Positions 8,821 through 18,054 of a DNA stretch of 64,000 bases are shown piece by piece (the stretch's first letter is position 1; each line of letters begins with the position of its first letter). Below the pieces are notes generated by a model. That model saw nothing but the letters and a program-made list of their open reading frames with translations, was not told the DNA's origin and did not search any database. The stretch spans positions 62,001 through 126,000 of the forward strand of contig JACREY010000005.1 of NCBI GenBank assembly GCA_016218085.1, written 5' to 3'. Both the position numbers and the translations under genes were made by a program. This DNA comes from Ignavibacteriota bacterium. GTDB lineage: Bacteria; Bacteroidota; Ignavibacteria; Tepidaquicellales; Tepidaquicellaceae.

Positions 8821-9876
8821 ATGAAGCATATTTTCTTATTTTTATTACTGGTTTTTATTGCATTTAATATAGCATACCCTCAGAACGCATCTACTTATTT
8901 CCCTGCTTCCACGGGATATAAATGGTTTTATAAAAACACTCCGCTGGATTCGAATAATAATCCTATAACAAATTTAATAAGGTACAGGGTGGATTCTTTT
9001 GCGGTGGTGCAGACTTATAACGGCCTTCAGGCGAGTGTTGTCAGAAAAAAAGATAATCTGATTTCTTTAAGTCAGAACACTCCGTATAACGATACAAACT
9101 GGCACAATTTTCAGACTACGAACGGGTATGAGTATATGAGTCTTTCTTTTATACCCGATACGAATATGCTTCCTATTGGATTTCTTAATTTCTTAAGGGG
9201 AATGCAGGCGTGGTATAATGTTTACAGGTTTGCGCAGACCGTGAATCAGGAATATGTAATTGTGCAGAAAGATACAACAATTTCTATTGATACGATTTCG
9301 GCTCCGATAAGAGTTAAGTTGAAAGCAAAAAGACTGAACGACGAAACAGTTTCTACTGTTAACGGAAATTACACGGCAAAGAAATTTATTGTTACTTACG
9401 GATTGTACCTTAGAATCCTCATACTCGAAATTCCAATCATCGAGCGTCCCGATACGATATGGCTTGCGCAGAATGTCTGGATGGTAAAGCAGGTAACTCC
9501 ATCTTCGAGCGTCAATCTGTCGCAATTCGGACTTCCAAATGTTTCCGTACCCGGACAGAAATACGAACTTACCCTGCCTGTGGGAATAAAATACATTTCA
9601 ACGGATGTGCCGGAAAGATTTTTCCTTTCACAGAACTATCCCAACCCGTTTAATCCAAACTCAATTATAAAATTTAAGATTAAAGATTCAAGATTTGTCT
9701 CGCTGAAAGTGTATGACGGAACAGGGAAGGAAGTTGCTGAACTTGTAAACAGTAAATTACAGCCCGGTGAATATGAAGCAAGGTTCGACGGCAGCAGGTT
9801 ATCTTCAGGGATTTATTTTTACAGGCTTTCTGCGGGTGATTTCTCCGAAACAAAAAAGATGATTTTAATTAAATAA
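8821..9876 (+). CDS. Secreted protein with type IX sorting domain
   Basis: This 351-aa protein has a signal peptide (about 20 residues, ending AYPQ) and a C-terminal sorting domain of type A (about residues 265-351) with SQNYPNPFNPNS, VYDGTGKEVAEL, SSGIYFYRL and the end KKMILIK. By family knowledge the domain directs export by the type IX system and is then cleaved. The middle region is beta-rich with no motif I recognise. It is the first of three plus-strand genes (with 9912 and 10546) that are closely spaced. Confidence 0.85.
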   Translation: MKHIFLFLLLVFIAFNIAYPQNASTYFPASTGYKWFYKNTPLDSNNNPITNLIRYRVDSFAVVQTYNGLQASVVRKKDNLISLSQNTPYNDTNWHNFQTTNGYEYMSLSFIPDTNMLPIGFLNFLRGMQAWYNVYRFAQTVNQEYVIVQKDTTISIDTISAPIRVKLKAKRLNDETVSTVNGNYTAKKFIVTYGLYLRILILEIPIIERPDTIWLAQNVWMVKQVTPSSSVNLSQFGLPNVSVPGQKYELTLPVGIKYISTDVPERFFLSQNYPNPFNPNSIIKFKIKDSRFVSLKVYDGTGKEVAELVNSKLQPGEYEARFDGSRLSSGIYFYRLSAGDFSETKKMILIK

Positions 9877-9911
9877 ATTTTTCGCTACACTAAAATTTTT
9901 AATAAATTTTT

Positions 9912-10541
9912 ATGAGAAAAGTATCAGTATTTTTCGCGGTAGTTTTTTTTGTTTCTTCATTTGCATTTTCCCAGAATGCATATGTGGATAAAGTTAATAA
10001 ATTTTGTTCGGAGCTGAACCAAAAAATATCCGCCGAGGGTGATTACAGAAATTACGTAATGATTCATACTGTAAATTATGAATCCAATGTGCGGGCAATA
10101 GGTAAGCAGAATACGGTCGTAAGCTTCTATTACACCCAGCCGGGCGATTCGGTGAAAGAGGAAAACGGTATTGCTGAGTTCATAGACATTTACAAACCTC
10201 CCATAAAAATTACAATCGAATATAATATTGCAGCGAGCCAGAAAGTTTTGATAGAATATTATCCCGATGAAAACGGGAAACTGATTTATTTCCACTACAG
10301 CACAAAAGGCGAATACACAAACGGGGAAGAGTTTTTTTATTTTAAAGACGGCAAGCCCGTAAAGATAAAATACATTGCTACGGATGAAGGAAAAGAAGTA
10401 CTGGAAAAATATAAAACACTCGATAAAGAAACGGGTTTTGCAAAAGAGGAGTTGAAAAAATGCGATTCAATTCTTAAAAAATTCGGAGAGTACAATAAAT
10501 TCTTCGATAATATGGTCAAAATAGAAAAAATGGATAAATAA
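9912..10541 (+). CDS. Secreted protein of unknown function
   Basis: The 209-aa product has a signal peptide of about 20 residues ending in FAFSQ. The mature part has long polar helices at both ends and a beta-rich centre (for example KITIEYNIAASQKVLIEYYPDENGK, broken here as two strands). A MORN-like alternation (GKLIYFHYSTKGEYTNG, EFFYFKDGKPVKIKY) is visible. No catalytic residues stand out. It is 35 bp after the sorting-domain gene and 4 bp before the cupin gene, so an operon with both is likely. Confidence 0.6.
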   Translation: MRKVSVFFAVVFFVSSFAFSQNAYVDKVNKFCSELNQKISAEGDYRNYVMIHTVNYESNVRAIGKQNTVVSFYYTQPGDSVKEENGIAEFIDIYKPPIKITIEYNIAASQKVLIEYYPDENGKLIYFHYSTKGEYTNGEEFFYFKDGKPVKIKYIATDEGKEVLEKYKTLDKETGFAKEELKKCDSILKKFGEYNKFFDNMVKIEKMDK

Positions 10542-10545
10542 TAAT

Positions 10546-10908
10546 ATGGCAATTGTAATCGAAAAACCTTCCGTTATAAAAGCGGCAGGAAACAAGGAAA
10601 AAATAATAAAAGAATTTTTCGGAGCGGTTAATTCCGGAAACAAAAATGTGAGCATTGCCGAAATGAAAAGTCCCGACGGCTGGCTGGAGCCGGGGCAGAC
10701 GCCCGGGTTCGACGAATACACCATAGTTCTCGATGGAGAGCTTCAGGTTGACACAAAAGAGAAGACCCATTTCATAAAAGCCGGACAGGCAATATTGATA
10801 CAAAAGGGGGAATGGGTAAGGTACAGCTCACCGAATGCAGATGGCGCGCATTACATTTCGGTTTGCATTCCTGCATTTTCACCTGATACCGTTCACAGGG
10901 ATGAATGA
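10546..10908 (+). CDS. Small cupin-domain protein
   Basis: A 120-aa single-domain cupin. The conserved beta-barrel strands are visible: YTIVLDGELQVDTKEKTHFIKAGQAILIQKGEW, which is the family pattern xxVLxGxxxxxx...xxxxGDxxxIxxGxxH with Trp-Val instead of the metal-binding His in the second motif. The first metal motif is also weak (PGFDEYT), so metal binding may be reduced. No signal peptide: cytoplasmic. Substrate is unknown. It starts 4 bp after the upstream secreted-protein gene. Confidence 0.75.
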   Translation: MAIVIEKPSVIKAAGNKEKIIKEFFGAVNSGNKNVSIAEMKSPDGWLEPGQTPGFDEYTIVLDGELQVDTKEKTHFIKAGQAILIQKGEWVRYSSPNADGAHYISVCIPAFSPDTVHRDE

Positions 10909-11011
10909 AGCATAAACATTAAAATTCTTTTATCTAACTGAAAAAATGAAACCTTAATGTTGTTTAACCGTTATAATCCTTATACGAATTTAATCAAATA
11001 AAATTATATAT

Positions 11012-11656
11012 ATGAAATTTGGAGAAACAGTAGAGGGATACAATATTCCTGTATTAAACGAAAGGGAAGTAAGGGCTTCCGCAGGAATTTTATTTATGAT
11101 GCTGATGATAGCAATAATGTCGGCAATACTAAAACAGGATTTTTTACTGCTGAAGTATTTTATCGTGATTTTCCTGGTTGATTTTACCGTAAGGCTCATT
11201 ATCAGCCCAAAGTATGCCCCGACATTGGTTATCGGCAGAATGATAGTACGCCGCCAGAATCCCGAATATGTAGGCGCCGCGCAGAAAAAATTTGCCTGGG
11301 TAATCGGGATATCGCTTGCAGTTATTATGTTTGTTCTTTCGATTGTAATGAATTCATTCAGTCCCATAACGGGAATCATATGCCTTATCTGCACGGTCTT
11401 CCTGCTTTTCGAATCCGCATTCGGCATCTGCCTCGGATGTCTTTTTTACAAATGGATAAAAAAAGAAAAAGCGCAGTACTGCCCCGGCGAAATCTGTGAA
11501 GTAAAATCCAGGCAGGATATTCAGAGGGTGTCAGGTGTGCAGGTTTTAATGGTAATTGGTTTTATAGTTCTGATTGTACTTGCCGCGTATTTCTTTAATG
11601 ATGCTTTCAAAATTCCCTCACACCCGCTGTGGGATTTTGGCGCACCGGGTAAGTAA
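11012..11656 (+). CDS. DUF4395 family membrane protein
   Basis: The 214-aa protein has about four hydrophobic helices (near residues 28-46, 48-64, 94-116 and 118-140) and a last one near 178-197. It carries the DUF4395 hallmarks: FGETVEGYNIPVLNEREVRA near the N terminus, ISPKYAPTLVIGR in the middle, and FGICLGCLFYKWI. The two Cys in the CLGC-type motif could be redox active, but this is inference. Function of the family is unknown; members often sit near rhodanese or thioredoxin genes, which is not the case here. It ends at a strong terminator. Confidence 0.85.
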   Translation: MKFGETVEGYNIPVLNEREVRASAGILFMMLMIAIMSAILKQDFLLLKYFIVIFLVDFTVRLIISPKYAPTLVIGRMIVRRQNPEYVGAAQKKFAWVIGISLAVIMFVLSIVMNSFSPITGIICLICTVFLLFESAFGICLGCLFYKWIKKEKAQYCPGEICEVKSRQDIQRVSGVQVLMVIGFIVLIVLAAYFFNDAFKIPSHPLWDFGAPGK

Positions 11657-11673
11657 AAATAATTTGTAGACAT

Positions 11674-11707
11674 AAAAAAATCCCCTTCACTGAAGGGGAT
11701 TTTTTTT
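11674..11707. terminator. Bidirectional intrinsic terminator
   Basis: AAAAAAA-TCCCCTT and AAGGGGA-TTTTTTT form a perfect stem around a 5-nt loop. It separates the convergent DUF4395 and Omp28-like genes. Confidence 0.92.
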
Positions 11708-11725
11708 ATTATATTTCTTTAATCT

Positions 11726-13612
11726 TTATTTTATCAAAATCATTTTTTTAGTATCATTGAACCCTTCTCCCTGCAGGGTATAGAAATAAACCCCGCTTGA
11801 AAGTTTTGTTCCGTCAATGTCAGCATTGTAAATACCTGCGCTTATATAGGAATCAAGGTAAGTGTCTACAAGTTTTCCTGTTATGTCAAAAATCCTGAAT
11901 GTATAATGTCCGTATTTCGGAACGCTGAATTTCACGTTAGTGGAAGGGTTGAAGGGGTTCGGATAGTTCTGGCTCAGTTCGAATTTCACAGGCGTTAAAA
12001 GAGGATCATTGATTCCAGTCATCATTACATTTGTTTGAATTGATTGTTGAATTTCTGCATTTGAGTTCAGGGGTGAGCCGTCTTTATAAACAAAGACAGT
12101 CAATTTGCAGTTTGCATCGACCCATCCTGCGTCAAGAACTGTAGAGAATGTTTTTGATATTACCTGACCGTTTGTCCATGTTCCGCCTGTATTCAGATTC
12201 TCTCCTGTTGCAGTGTTTACCATATTTCTAACTACCCATTTATGTACATAATTTGAACCTCCCGTACAGTATGAGTTGCCGGCTTGAGTGTAAACAAGGT
12301 TATCCTCGGTAATTACATAATTTATCTTATATTGACCGGTGAGATTGGTAAGCGCAGTATTGTTAAGCGTAACATTTAATGTTCTTGTCCCTGTATTATA
12401 GTTCTTTGAAACAACATCAATTTTTACCGGGGCAACGGGGGAGTTAAGATAGCGCATTATGGGACGTTCAACGAAATTGCTGTATCCGCAACTCCAAACG
12501 TCTATACCCCTGTCAACAGTTCCAAGAGGATACGCAGTCATTCCGAGCAGCGAGATAATATTGTTTCCGTTAAAGTTTATCCAGGGATCTGTGCCGCTAC
12601 CGTGATATGCGAGTACAATGGAATTAGGATAAATAGAAAGCAAATCATTTGCTCTTGTTTTTCCGCACGGGCACCACTGGCACCAGGTACCGGTACAGTA
12701 TTCAAGCAGAACATTTCTACCGTTATTTGATGCGACATAAAAATTATAAACAGTATCGTTTAAAATATTCTGATCTCCGCTGAGTGTGGAATATGCTTTC
12801 ATAGTGATATTTCCGCTTGAAGGAGCTGTATAAACAGGAAATGTCAACAGCATAGTAAAACCCGGAGCAACGCTTGCGGCAGTCATAGTCTGCGTGTAGC
12901 CGCCCGGTGTTATTGTAAGCGTGACAGGGATTGACTGTGTAGTTGTTCCATAATTTCTGACATAAACTTTCGGAGTATCAGGGGAATTTGGCATAATAGC
13001 TTTTACATATCTTCTGAATCCCACAGCACCCCCATCAATACCGTACCTTGTTCCGATTTTGATATTATCTAGGTACATATTATTTCCGTAAGCAGAGATA
13101 GCCGTGAATTTAATTTTATTCGTTCCGGCAGGAAGTGAATACCTCTTTGTAGCCCATTGTGAGGTAGTTGGAACAAATGCCTGACCTGTAGCCGGCGCAG
13201 TAACGAGTTCACCTGAAGTTCCCCCATTCAGGAGAACCAATTGTGTCCAGTTATTTCCGCCATCAGTTGAATACCAGATTTTCAGCTGGTCGTTAGCTGA
13301 GCCATACGTAGCGTATGCATGATCAAATATTAAAGAATCTCCCGCCCCAGCTGCGGTAAACTGCGGACTAATAATATCAAAAGTTAAACCTGCGCTTGCA
13401 TCAGAGCAGTTTCCTTTAATGGAACCAAATCCCTGTCCGTATCCGCTGCACATTACGGTCCAGTCCCAATTAAAAACATTTGTTGTATTTAATGTCCATC
13501 CAAGCGGCGGGTGGTTTGGATTATCAAAATCCTGCCAGATATAAAAAGAGTATGATTTATTATTTGGCAGTAAAAAAGAGAGTAAAAAAAGGAGAGTAAG
13601 TATTTTTTTCAT
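11726..13612 (-). CDS. Omp28-like secreted protein with type IX sorting domain
   Basis: The 628-aa protein has a signal peptide (about 22 residues) and an N-terminal jelly-roll-like region with an adhesin/MAM-like pattern (DSLIFDHAYATYG, KIWYSTDGGNNW, YLDNIKIG). A middle domain carries LLEYCTGTWCQWCPCGKT, followed by a thioredoxin-like continuation; this is the Omp28 type of domain with a redox-like CxWCPC motif. The C-terminal sorting domain has SQNYPNPFNPST and ends KKMILIK. Such proteins are probably exported by the type IX system. Whether the Cys motif is catalytic is not known. Confidence 0.85.
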   Translation of the reverse strand: MKKILTLLFLLSFLLPNNKSYSFYIWQDFDNPNHPPLGWTLNTTNVFNWDWTVMCSGYGQGFGSIKGNCSDASAGLTFDIISPQFTAAGAGDSLIFDHAYATYGSANDQLKIWYSTDGGNNWTQLVLLNGGTSGELVTAPATGQAFVPTTSQWATKRYSLPAGTNKIKFTAISAYGNNMYLDNIKIGTRYGIDGGAVGFRRYVKAIMPNSPDTPKVYVRNYGTTTQSIPVTLTITPGGYTQTMTAASVAPGFTMLLTFPVYTAPSSGNITMKAYSTLSGDQNILNDTVYNFYVASNNGRNVLLEYCTGTWCQWCPCGKTRANDLLSIYPNSIVLAYHGSGTDPWINFNGNNIISLLGMTAYPLGTVDRGIDVWSCGYSNFVERPIMRYLNSPVAPVKIDVVSKNYNTGTRTLNVTLNNTALTNLTGQYKINYVITEDNLVYTQAGNSYCTGGSNYVHKWVVRNMVNTATGENLNTGGTWTNGQVISKTFSTVLDAGWVDANCKLTVFVYKDGSPLNSNAEIQQSIQTNVMMTGINDPLLTPVKFELSQNYPNPFNPSTNVKFSVPKYGHYTFRIFDITGKLVDTYLDSYISAGIYNADIDGTKLSSGVYFYTLQGEGFNDTKKMILIK

Positions 13613-13813
13613 TTTAAAATTATTTAGTTAATTAAAATGCTTTTATTTGAAGGTTAGAAATTTTATTTTCTTTAAATATAGTTAAATTGTTTTAAAATTA
13701 TTAAGCAGAAAAATGAATAGCAATTACTTGCAAAATAAAATGCTGTTATATTGCAACTAATATTTGAAACACAATAGTGCAGCTTTCGTAAAAAGAAAAA
13801 GAAAACTAAAAAA

Positions 13814-14920
13814 ATGAAGAAATATTTATTTACTGTTTTATTTGTAACTTTCATATGTGGTTTCGGTTATTCCTTTGGATTGGGAAAAGACACGTTGAAA
13901 TTTGATCGTTCGAAAATATATGCATATGTACTGGATGCCGATTTAAAAAGTGTTCTTCCTCTTTTAAAAACAGACAGTTCCGATATTCTATCGGAAAGAG
14001 ATGTAAAACTAAAAAAAGAATTTGAAGAAAGATTCAGAAGTGATGAGGACAGAAGCGGTTATCTTGAAAGTAAAAAATCCGGAATAGATGAATTACTCAA
14101 AATATACTCAGTGTATTGGCGCGAATCTCTACTTAATCCCGAAAGAACTTATGATTCGGTTCTGTCGGCTGTGCTTCTGAATTTCTTTTCGAAAAAATTT
14201 AATTTAAACGGTTTATCAGTAACTGATTCATTAATATCAGATACCTTGAATTATTTTGTGACAAAGTATATCAGCGAATTTGCTTATTTCACTACCGGAT
14301 TTGGAAAAACCGGCAAGTTAATGGATTTGCTCGTCTGGAAAAAGCAGTCAGATACAACTTATAAATTTTCTTTTTTAAACGATGAATTAAAAGCAAGGGT
14401 GGTTTTTATGTATGATTTTGTTACACTCGGCTGGGAAGAATATGCAACACTCGGAATTTACTATCCGGGAGGCTGGGCTACCGATAAAGAACTATTTTGC
14501 GTGAAAGATGCTTATGATTTAAGCAGTGAGGATTTTAAAGTGAGTTACCTTGCTCACGAGAGCCGGCACATGTCCGATATCAAACTTTATTCGGGCAGGT
14601 TGTCCGGAGCAGAGCTGGAATACAGGGCGAAGATTACCGAAATATGCTTGGCGAAAGAATCTTTATTCGACTTGATTCAGAATTTTATTAATATGTCTAA
14701 TCCGAAAAGCGAGAATGCTCATCCGCTTGCAAATTATATTGTTGTACGTGACCTTTCAAAAAAATTATTCAATGTAGAATTTGAAAAGAATATAGATAAA
14801 TGGAAACAATTCAGCATAGAAAAAATCAATGAAGCCGGATACGTTTTATTAAAAGAAAATACTGAATTCCTCGAAAAACCCAAAAACGTAAAAGAACATT
14901 TTATTAAGAAAGTGGATTAA
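13814..14920 (+). CDS. Secreted protein with an HESRH motif, unknown function
   Basis: A 368-aa protein with a signal peptide of about 20 residues (ending GYSFG). It is mostly helical and polar. The segment LAHESRHMSD has HESRH at residues 248-252, which fits the HExxH zinc-protease pattern, and a Glu-rich helix (AELEYRAKITE) about 20 residues later could give a third ligand. I do not recognise the family. It may be a zinc metalloprotease or only a look-alike. It is a single gene, divergent from the Omp28-like gene. Confidence 0.55.
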   Translation: MKKYLFTVLFVTFICGFGYSFGLGKDTLKFDRSKIYAYVLDADLKSVLPLLKTDSSDILSERDVKLKKEFEERFRSDEDRSGYLESKKSGIDELLKIYSVYWRESLLNPERTYDSVLSAVLLNFFSKKFNLNGLSVTDSLISDTLNYFVTKYISEFAYFTTGFGKTGKLMDLLVWKKQSDTTYKFSFLNDELKARVVFMYDFVTLGWEEYATLGIYYPGGWATDKELFCVKDAYDLSSEDFKVSYLAHESRHMSDIKLYSGRLSGAELEYRAKITEICLAKESLFDLIQNFINMSNPKSENAHPLANYIVVRDLSKKLFNVEFEKNIDKWKQFSIEKINEAGYVLLKENTEFLEKPKNVKEHFIKKVD

Positions 14921-14994
14921 AAAATTCTCTGTTAATATTTCGGTGGCAGGTTAAAAGCATTAAGCATATTTTTGTATAAGATTAAATTAATTAT

Positions 14995-16032
14995 ATGCTG
15001 ACAGAAAGAATAATGTATAATGCGCTGCTGAAAAAAGACTCTTCATTCGAGGGTATCTTTTTCGTAGCAGTAAAAACAACAGGAATCTTCTGCCGCCCTA
15101 CCTGCACGGCAAGGAAACCGAAAAAAGAAAATGTGGAGTTTTTCGATACGTCGAAAGATGCAATTCTACACGGTTACAGACCCTGCAAGGTCTGCACTCC
15201 GCTGGAAAAATCGGGCTCGATGCCGGATTACATTAAAAAGCTGATTAAAGAAATAAATGATAAACCGGGAATAAAAATTAAAGACTGGCATTTAAGAGAA
15301 AGAGGGTTTGAACCGAATAAAATCCGCAGATGGTTTAAGAAAAATCATAATATGACATTCCAGTCCTACCAGAGAATGATGCGACTGAACAATGCATTTA
15401 CAAAAATTCAATCGGGAGGAAAAGTGACTGATGCGGCTTTCGATTCCGGATACGAGTCGCTGAGCGGATTTAATGATTCATTTAAAACAACTGTAGGAAA
15501 ATCACCTACCAAATCAATGGATAAAAAAGTAATTAATATAACAAGGATGGAAACTCCCGTCGGACCTATGTATGCCTGCGGAACGGAAAAAGGAATCTGC
15601 CTTTTCGATTTCACCGACAGGCGAATGCTGGAAACGGAATTCAAAGAGCTATCGAAATATCTGAATGCAGTAATTCTTCCGGGCGACAATAAATTTTTCT
15701 CCCTGCTTAAAAAGGAAGTCGGGGAGTATTTTGAAGGAAAAAGAAAATCCTTCACCGTTCCTCTTGACGCTCCCGGTACGGAGTTTCAGAAAGGCGTTTG
15801 GGAAGAGCTTAAAAAAATCCCATACGGTGAAACAATTTCTTATAAAACTCAAGCAGAGCGGCTGAAAAACCCGAAAGGCGTGCGTGCAGTGGCAAATGCA
15901 AACGGACATAACAGGATTTCAATCCTGATTCCCTGCCACCGTGTAATAGGGGAAAACGGAACACTCACAGGCTACGGCGGCGGTCTTTGGAGGAAAAAAT
16001 GGCTGCTGGATTTTGAAAAGAAAAATCTGTAA
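14995..16032 (+). CDS. ada: Ada-like DNA alkylation repair protein and transcription activator
   Basis: The 345-aa protein combines three domains, as in Ada. The N-terminal zinc domain has Cys33, Cys37, Cys64 and Cys67 (GIFCRPTC and RPCKVC); one Cys accepts methyl from DNA phosphotriesters. The middle is an AraC-type helix-turn-helix region (about 85-170, with DAAFDSGYESLSGFNDSFK and GKSPTK). The C-terminal methyltransferase domain has the IPCHRVIG active site with Cys314, which repairs O6-methylguanine. All key residues are present. Ada normally activates its own promoter after methylation of the N-terminal Cys. It is followed 18 bp later by the ygiD-like gene. Confidence 0.95.
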   Translation: MLTERIMYNALLKKDSSFEGIFFVAVKTTGIFCRPTCTARKPKKENVEFFDTSKDAILHGYRPCKVCTPLEKSGSMPDYIKKLIKEINDKPGIKIKDWHLRERGFEPNKIRRWFKKNHNMTFQSYQRMMRLNNAFTKIQSGGKVTDAAFDSGYESLSGFNDSFKTTVGKSPTKSMDKKVINITRMETPVGPMYACGTEKGICLFDFTDRRMLETEFKELSKYLNAVILPGDNKFFSLLKKEVGEYFEGKRKSFTVPLDAPGTEFQKGVWEELKKIPYGETISYKTQAERLKNPKGVRAVANANGHNRISILIPCHRVIGENGTLTGYGGGLWRKKWLLDFEKKNL

Positions 16033-16050
16033 ACTTGCAGAAAACACCCA

Positions 16051-16836
16051 ATGGAAACGACAGGACAAAATAAACCTGCTCCGGTTTTTTTTCTCGGCCA
16101 CGGGAATCCTATGAACGCAGTCTATGATAATAAGTTCACGAGGAGTTTATTGCAAATGGGAAGAACTTTAAAGATAAAACCCGGCGCGATACTCGTTATT
16201 TCGGCTCACTGGCTAACAAAAGGTTCATTTGTAAGTACAACCGATAAACCTGAAACAATATATGATTTTTACGGTTTTCCCGATGAACTCTACAAAGTTG
16301 TCTATCCTGCGCCGGGAGCAAGTAAATATGCAAAAAATTTATTGAAGGAATTTGATTTTTTAAATGAAGATAAACGGATGGGGCTCGACCACGGTGCGTG
16401 GTCAATGCTGGTTCATATGTTTCCTGAAGCAGATATTCCCGTCTTCCAGCTTAGTATCGATTTTCATAAACCCCTTCAGTATCATTTTGAACTTGGAAAA
16501 AAATTAATTCACCTGCGTGAAAAAAATATTCTCATTATAGGCAGCGGAAATATCGTACATAACCTGCGTTACGCCTTTCCGCTCGATAATCCGAATAAAT
16601 TCGACTGGGCATATGAATTTGACGAATGGATTAAAGATAAAATTGTAAAAAGGGATTTTAATAGCATAATTGATTTTCAAAAAGGCGGAAAAGCCGCCGA
16701 AATGTCCGTACCGACCACAGACCATTTCATACCGCTCCTTTATACTCTCGGTCTTGCAAAAGAAACCGATGAAATTAAATTTACTTATGAGGAAATAATC
16801 ACATCTCTCAGTATGCGCTGTATTAAAATCGGATAA
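16051..16836 (+). CDS. ygiD: 4,5-DOPA-extradiol-dioxygenase-like protein (YgiD family)
   Basis: This 261-aa enzyme belongs to the class III extradiol dioxygenase-like YgiD family. Hallmarks are FFLGHGNPMNAV near the start, ISAHWL, YPAPG, LDHGAWSMLVHMFPEADIPVFQLS and GSGNIVHNLR, which supply the metal-binding His residues. Length is normal. The E. coli enzyme can open the ring of DOPA in vitro, but the natural substrate is not known. It overlaps no gene and follows ada by 18 bp, so both could be in one transcript; I see no functional link. Confidence 0.9.
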   Translation: METTGQNKPAPVFFLGHGNPMNAVYDNKFTRSLLQMGRTLKIKPGAILVISAHWLTKGSFVSTTDKPETIYDFYGFPDELYKVVYPAPGASKYAKNLLKEFDFLNEDKRMGLDHGAWSMLVHMFPEADIPVFQLSIDFHKPLQYHFELGKKLIHLREKNILIIGSGNIVHNLRYAFPLDNPNKFDWAYEFDEWIKDKIVKRDFNSIIDFQKGGKAAEMSVPTTDHFIPLLYTLGLAKETDEIKFTYEEIITSLSMRCIKIG

Positions 16837-16896
16837 GTTAGTGCGGGAATTTTTTTCATATAAAATTAGTTGCTAATAGAAACTAATTTAAATTAT

Positions 16897-17100
16897 ATGA
16901 AGAAAAATATAGGAATAATAGATAAAGTAATAAGACTTTTTGTCGGATTATTTATAGTGATTTACATAGGATTTTTTCAAGGCAGCTGGTGGGGACTTAT
17001 AGGTGCAATCCCGCTTTTCACAGTGCTTTCGTCAAACTGCATGCTTTACCAGATATTCGGAATCAGTACCTGCAAAATCAAAGAAGAAAAACAGGGTTAA
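16897..17100 (+). CDS. DUF2892 (YgaP-like) inner-membrane protein
   Basis: The ATG at 16897 gives 67 aa and fits the family start MKKNIGIIDKVIRL. Two hydrophobic helices (about 11-28 and 32-47) are followed by SSNCMLYQIFGISTCK, with two Cys at the usual positions. DUF2892 is the membrane anchor of YgaP-type rhodaneses and also occurs alone, as here. Its stop codon overlaps that of the convergent gene 17097-18053 at TTAA. Confidence 0.85.
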   Translation: MKKNIGIIDKVIRLFVGLFIVIYIGFFQGSWWGLIGAIPLFTVLSSNCMLYQIFGISTCKIKEEKQG

Positions 17101-18053
17101 TATTCAATGTAATAAACGAAGTTAACTGTATAGACAGTAGAGCCCGGCGCGTTTTTTCCGAAGTTGTCTTTTGGCATAAACCATTTGAAAGTAGGTGTAA
17201 TTCTTAAATTCGGCATTGGGTAATAGGTATAAGAGCCGGAAAAATTAAGGCTGCCCTCATCCGAGTCGCCGCCTGTAATCCCGTTAATTTTGTAATTTCC
17301 CTGTCTGAATCCTCCGACCGATAGGGAAGCGGCGTGAATGTCATTTATCAGGTAAATCAAAGACAATCCGAAGTTCACCCTGTCACCGAGTTTTTTTGTC
17401 TGCTGTTCGCTCAGCGGCATGTTATAAATCTTATCGTAGGTCTTCTGAAAATTATGCTGCCAGTTTAAATCGAGCCCGACCTGAAGTTTTTTTTGTATGA
17501 GTGATTTTACTGCTGATAAACCTAGCAGTGTGGAAAAAACCCCCTTGCCCGTAATTTTAGTTTCCGTTTCCGCTGTTTCATCCGATTTGCCTGTCGGAAG
17601 TGTCAGTCCGAATGTCACCGCAAGATACGGTTTCCTGCTGTCGATTTTATAGCCGTCTCCTGATTTATATCTCTGATATTCGTGGAAAAGTTCAAACCTT
17701 CCCGAAAGCGTAAGATCTCCGATGCCTGATGCCTGAGGGTCCAGGCCCTGCAGGTTGTTTCTGTTTATCACAAATGGTATTGTTATACCTGCCTGCAGGA
17801 ATTTATTGAACCTGTATGCTCCTGCTATCACAGGTCTCATCTGCCAGGAAGTGTTGCTTAGCTTGTTCCACGTGCCTTTCTGATTCCAGGAACCGCTGAA
17901 ATTTTCATAGTTCACACCTGCATTGAATAAAGCGTGCTTGTCTAGAGAAAGCACTGCTATATCATAGAAGCTTCCTCCGCAGCAGCTCTGCGAAAAAACT
18001 CTGCACTGGAAAACCGATAAGAATAAAGCTGTTATTAAAATTATTTTCTTCAT
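17097..18053 (-). CDS. Outer-membrane barrel with N-terminal CCGG (phenol MetA-deg/transporter family-like)
   Basis: The ATG at 18053 is preferred because it starts with a clear signal peptide (ending VFSQ) and follows the upstream stop by one base; this gives 318 aa. Right after the signal peptide comes SCCGGSFYD, a Cys motif seen in a group of Bacteroidota outer-membrane transporter proteins. The remainder has many amphipathic strands (GIGDLTLSGRFELF, YLAVTFGLTLPTGKSDET) as in the MetA-pathway phenol degradation family, and ends in an aromatic residue two from the end. It is the last gene of a four-gene minus-strand cluster. A role in metal or small-molecule transport is inferred only. Confidence 0.65.
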   Translation of the reverse strand: MKKIILITALFLSVFQCRVFSQSCCGGSFYDIAVLSLDKHALFNAGVNYENFSGSWNQKGTWNKLSNTSWQMRPVIAGAYRFNKFLQAGITIPFVINRNNLQGLDPQASGIGDLTLSGRFELFHEYQRYKSGDGYKIDSRKPYLAVTFGLTLPTGKSDETAETETKITGKGVFSTLLGLSAVKSLIQKKLQVGLDLNWQHNFQKTYDKIYNMPLSEQQTKKLGDRVNFGLSLIYLINDIHAASLSVGGFRQGNYKINGITGGDSDEGSLNFSGSYTYYPMPNLRITPTFKWFMPKDNFGKNAPGSTVYTVNFVYYIEY

Positions 18054-18054
18054 A

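Noticed and set aside
14945-14960. Possible sigma-54 promoter upstream of ada (TGGCAGGTTAAAAGCA)
   Set aside because: The -12 element has AAGC rather than TTGC and it lacks the lead-in shared by the two better candidates, so chance is likely.
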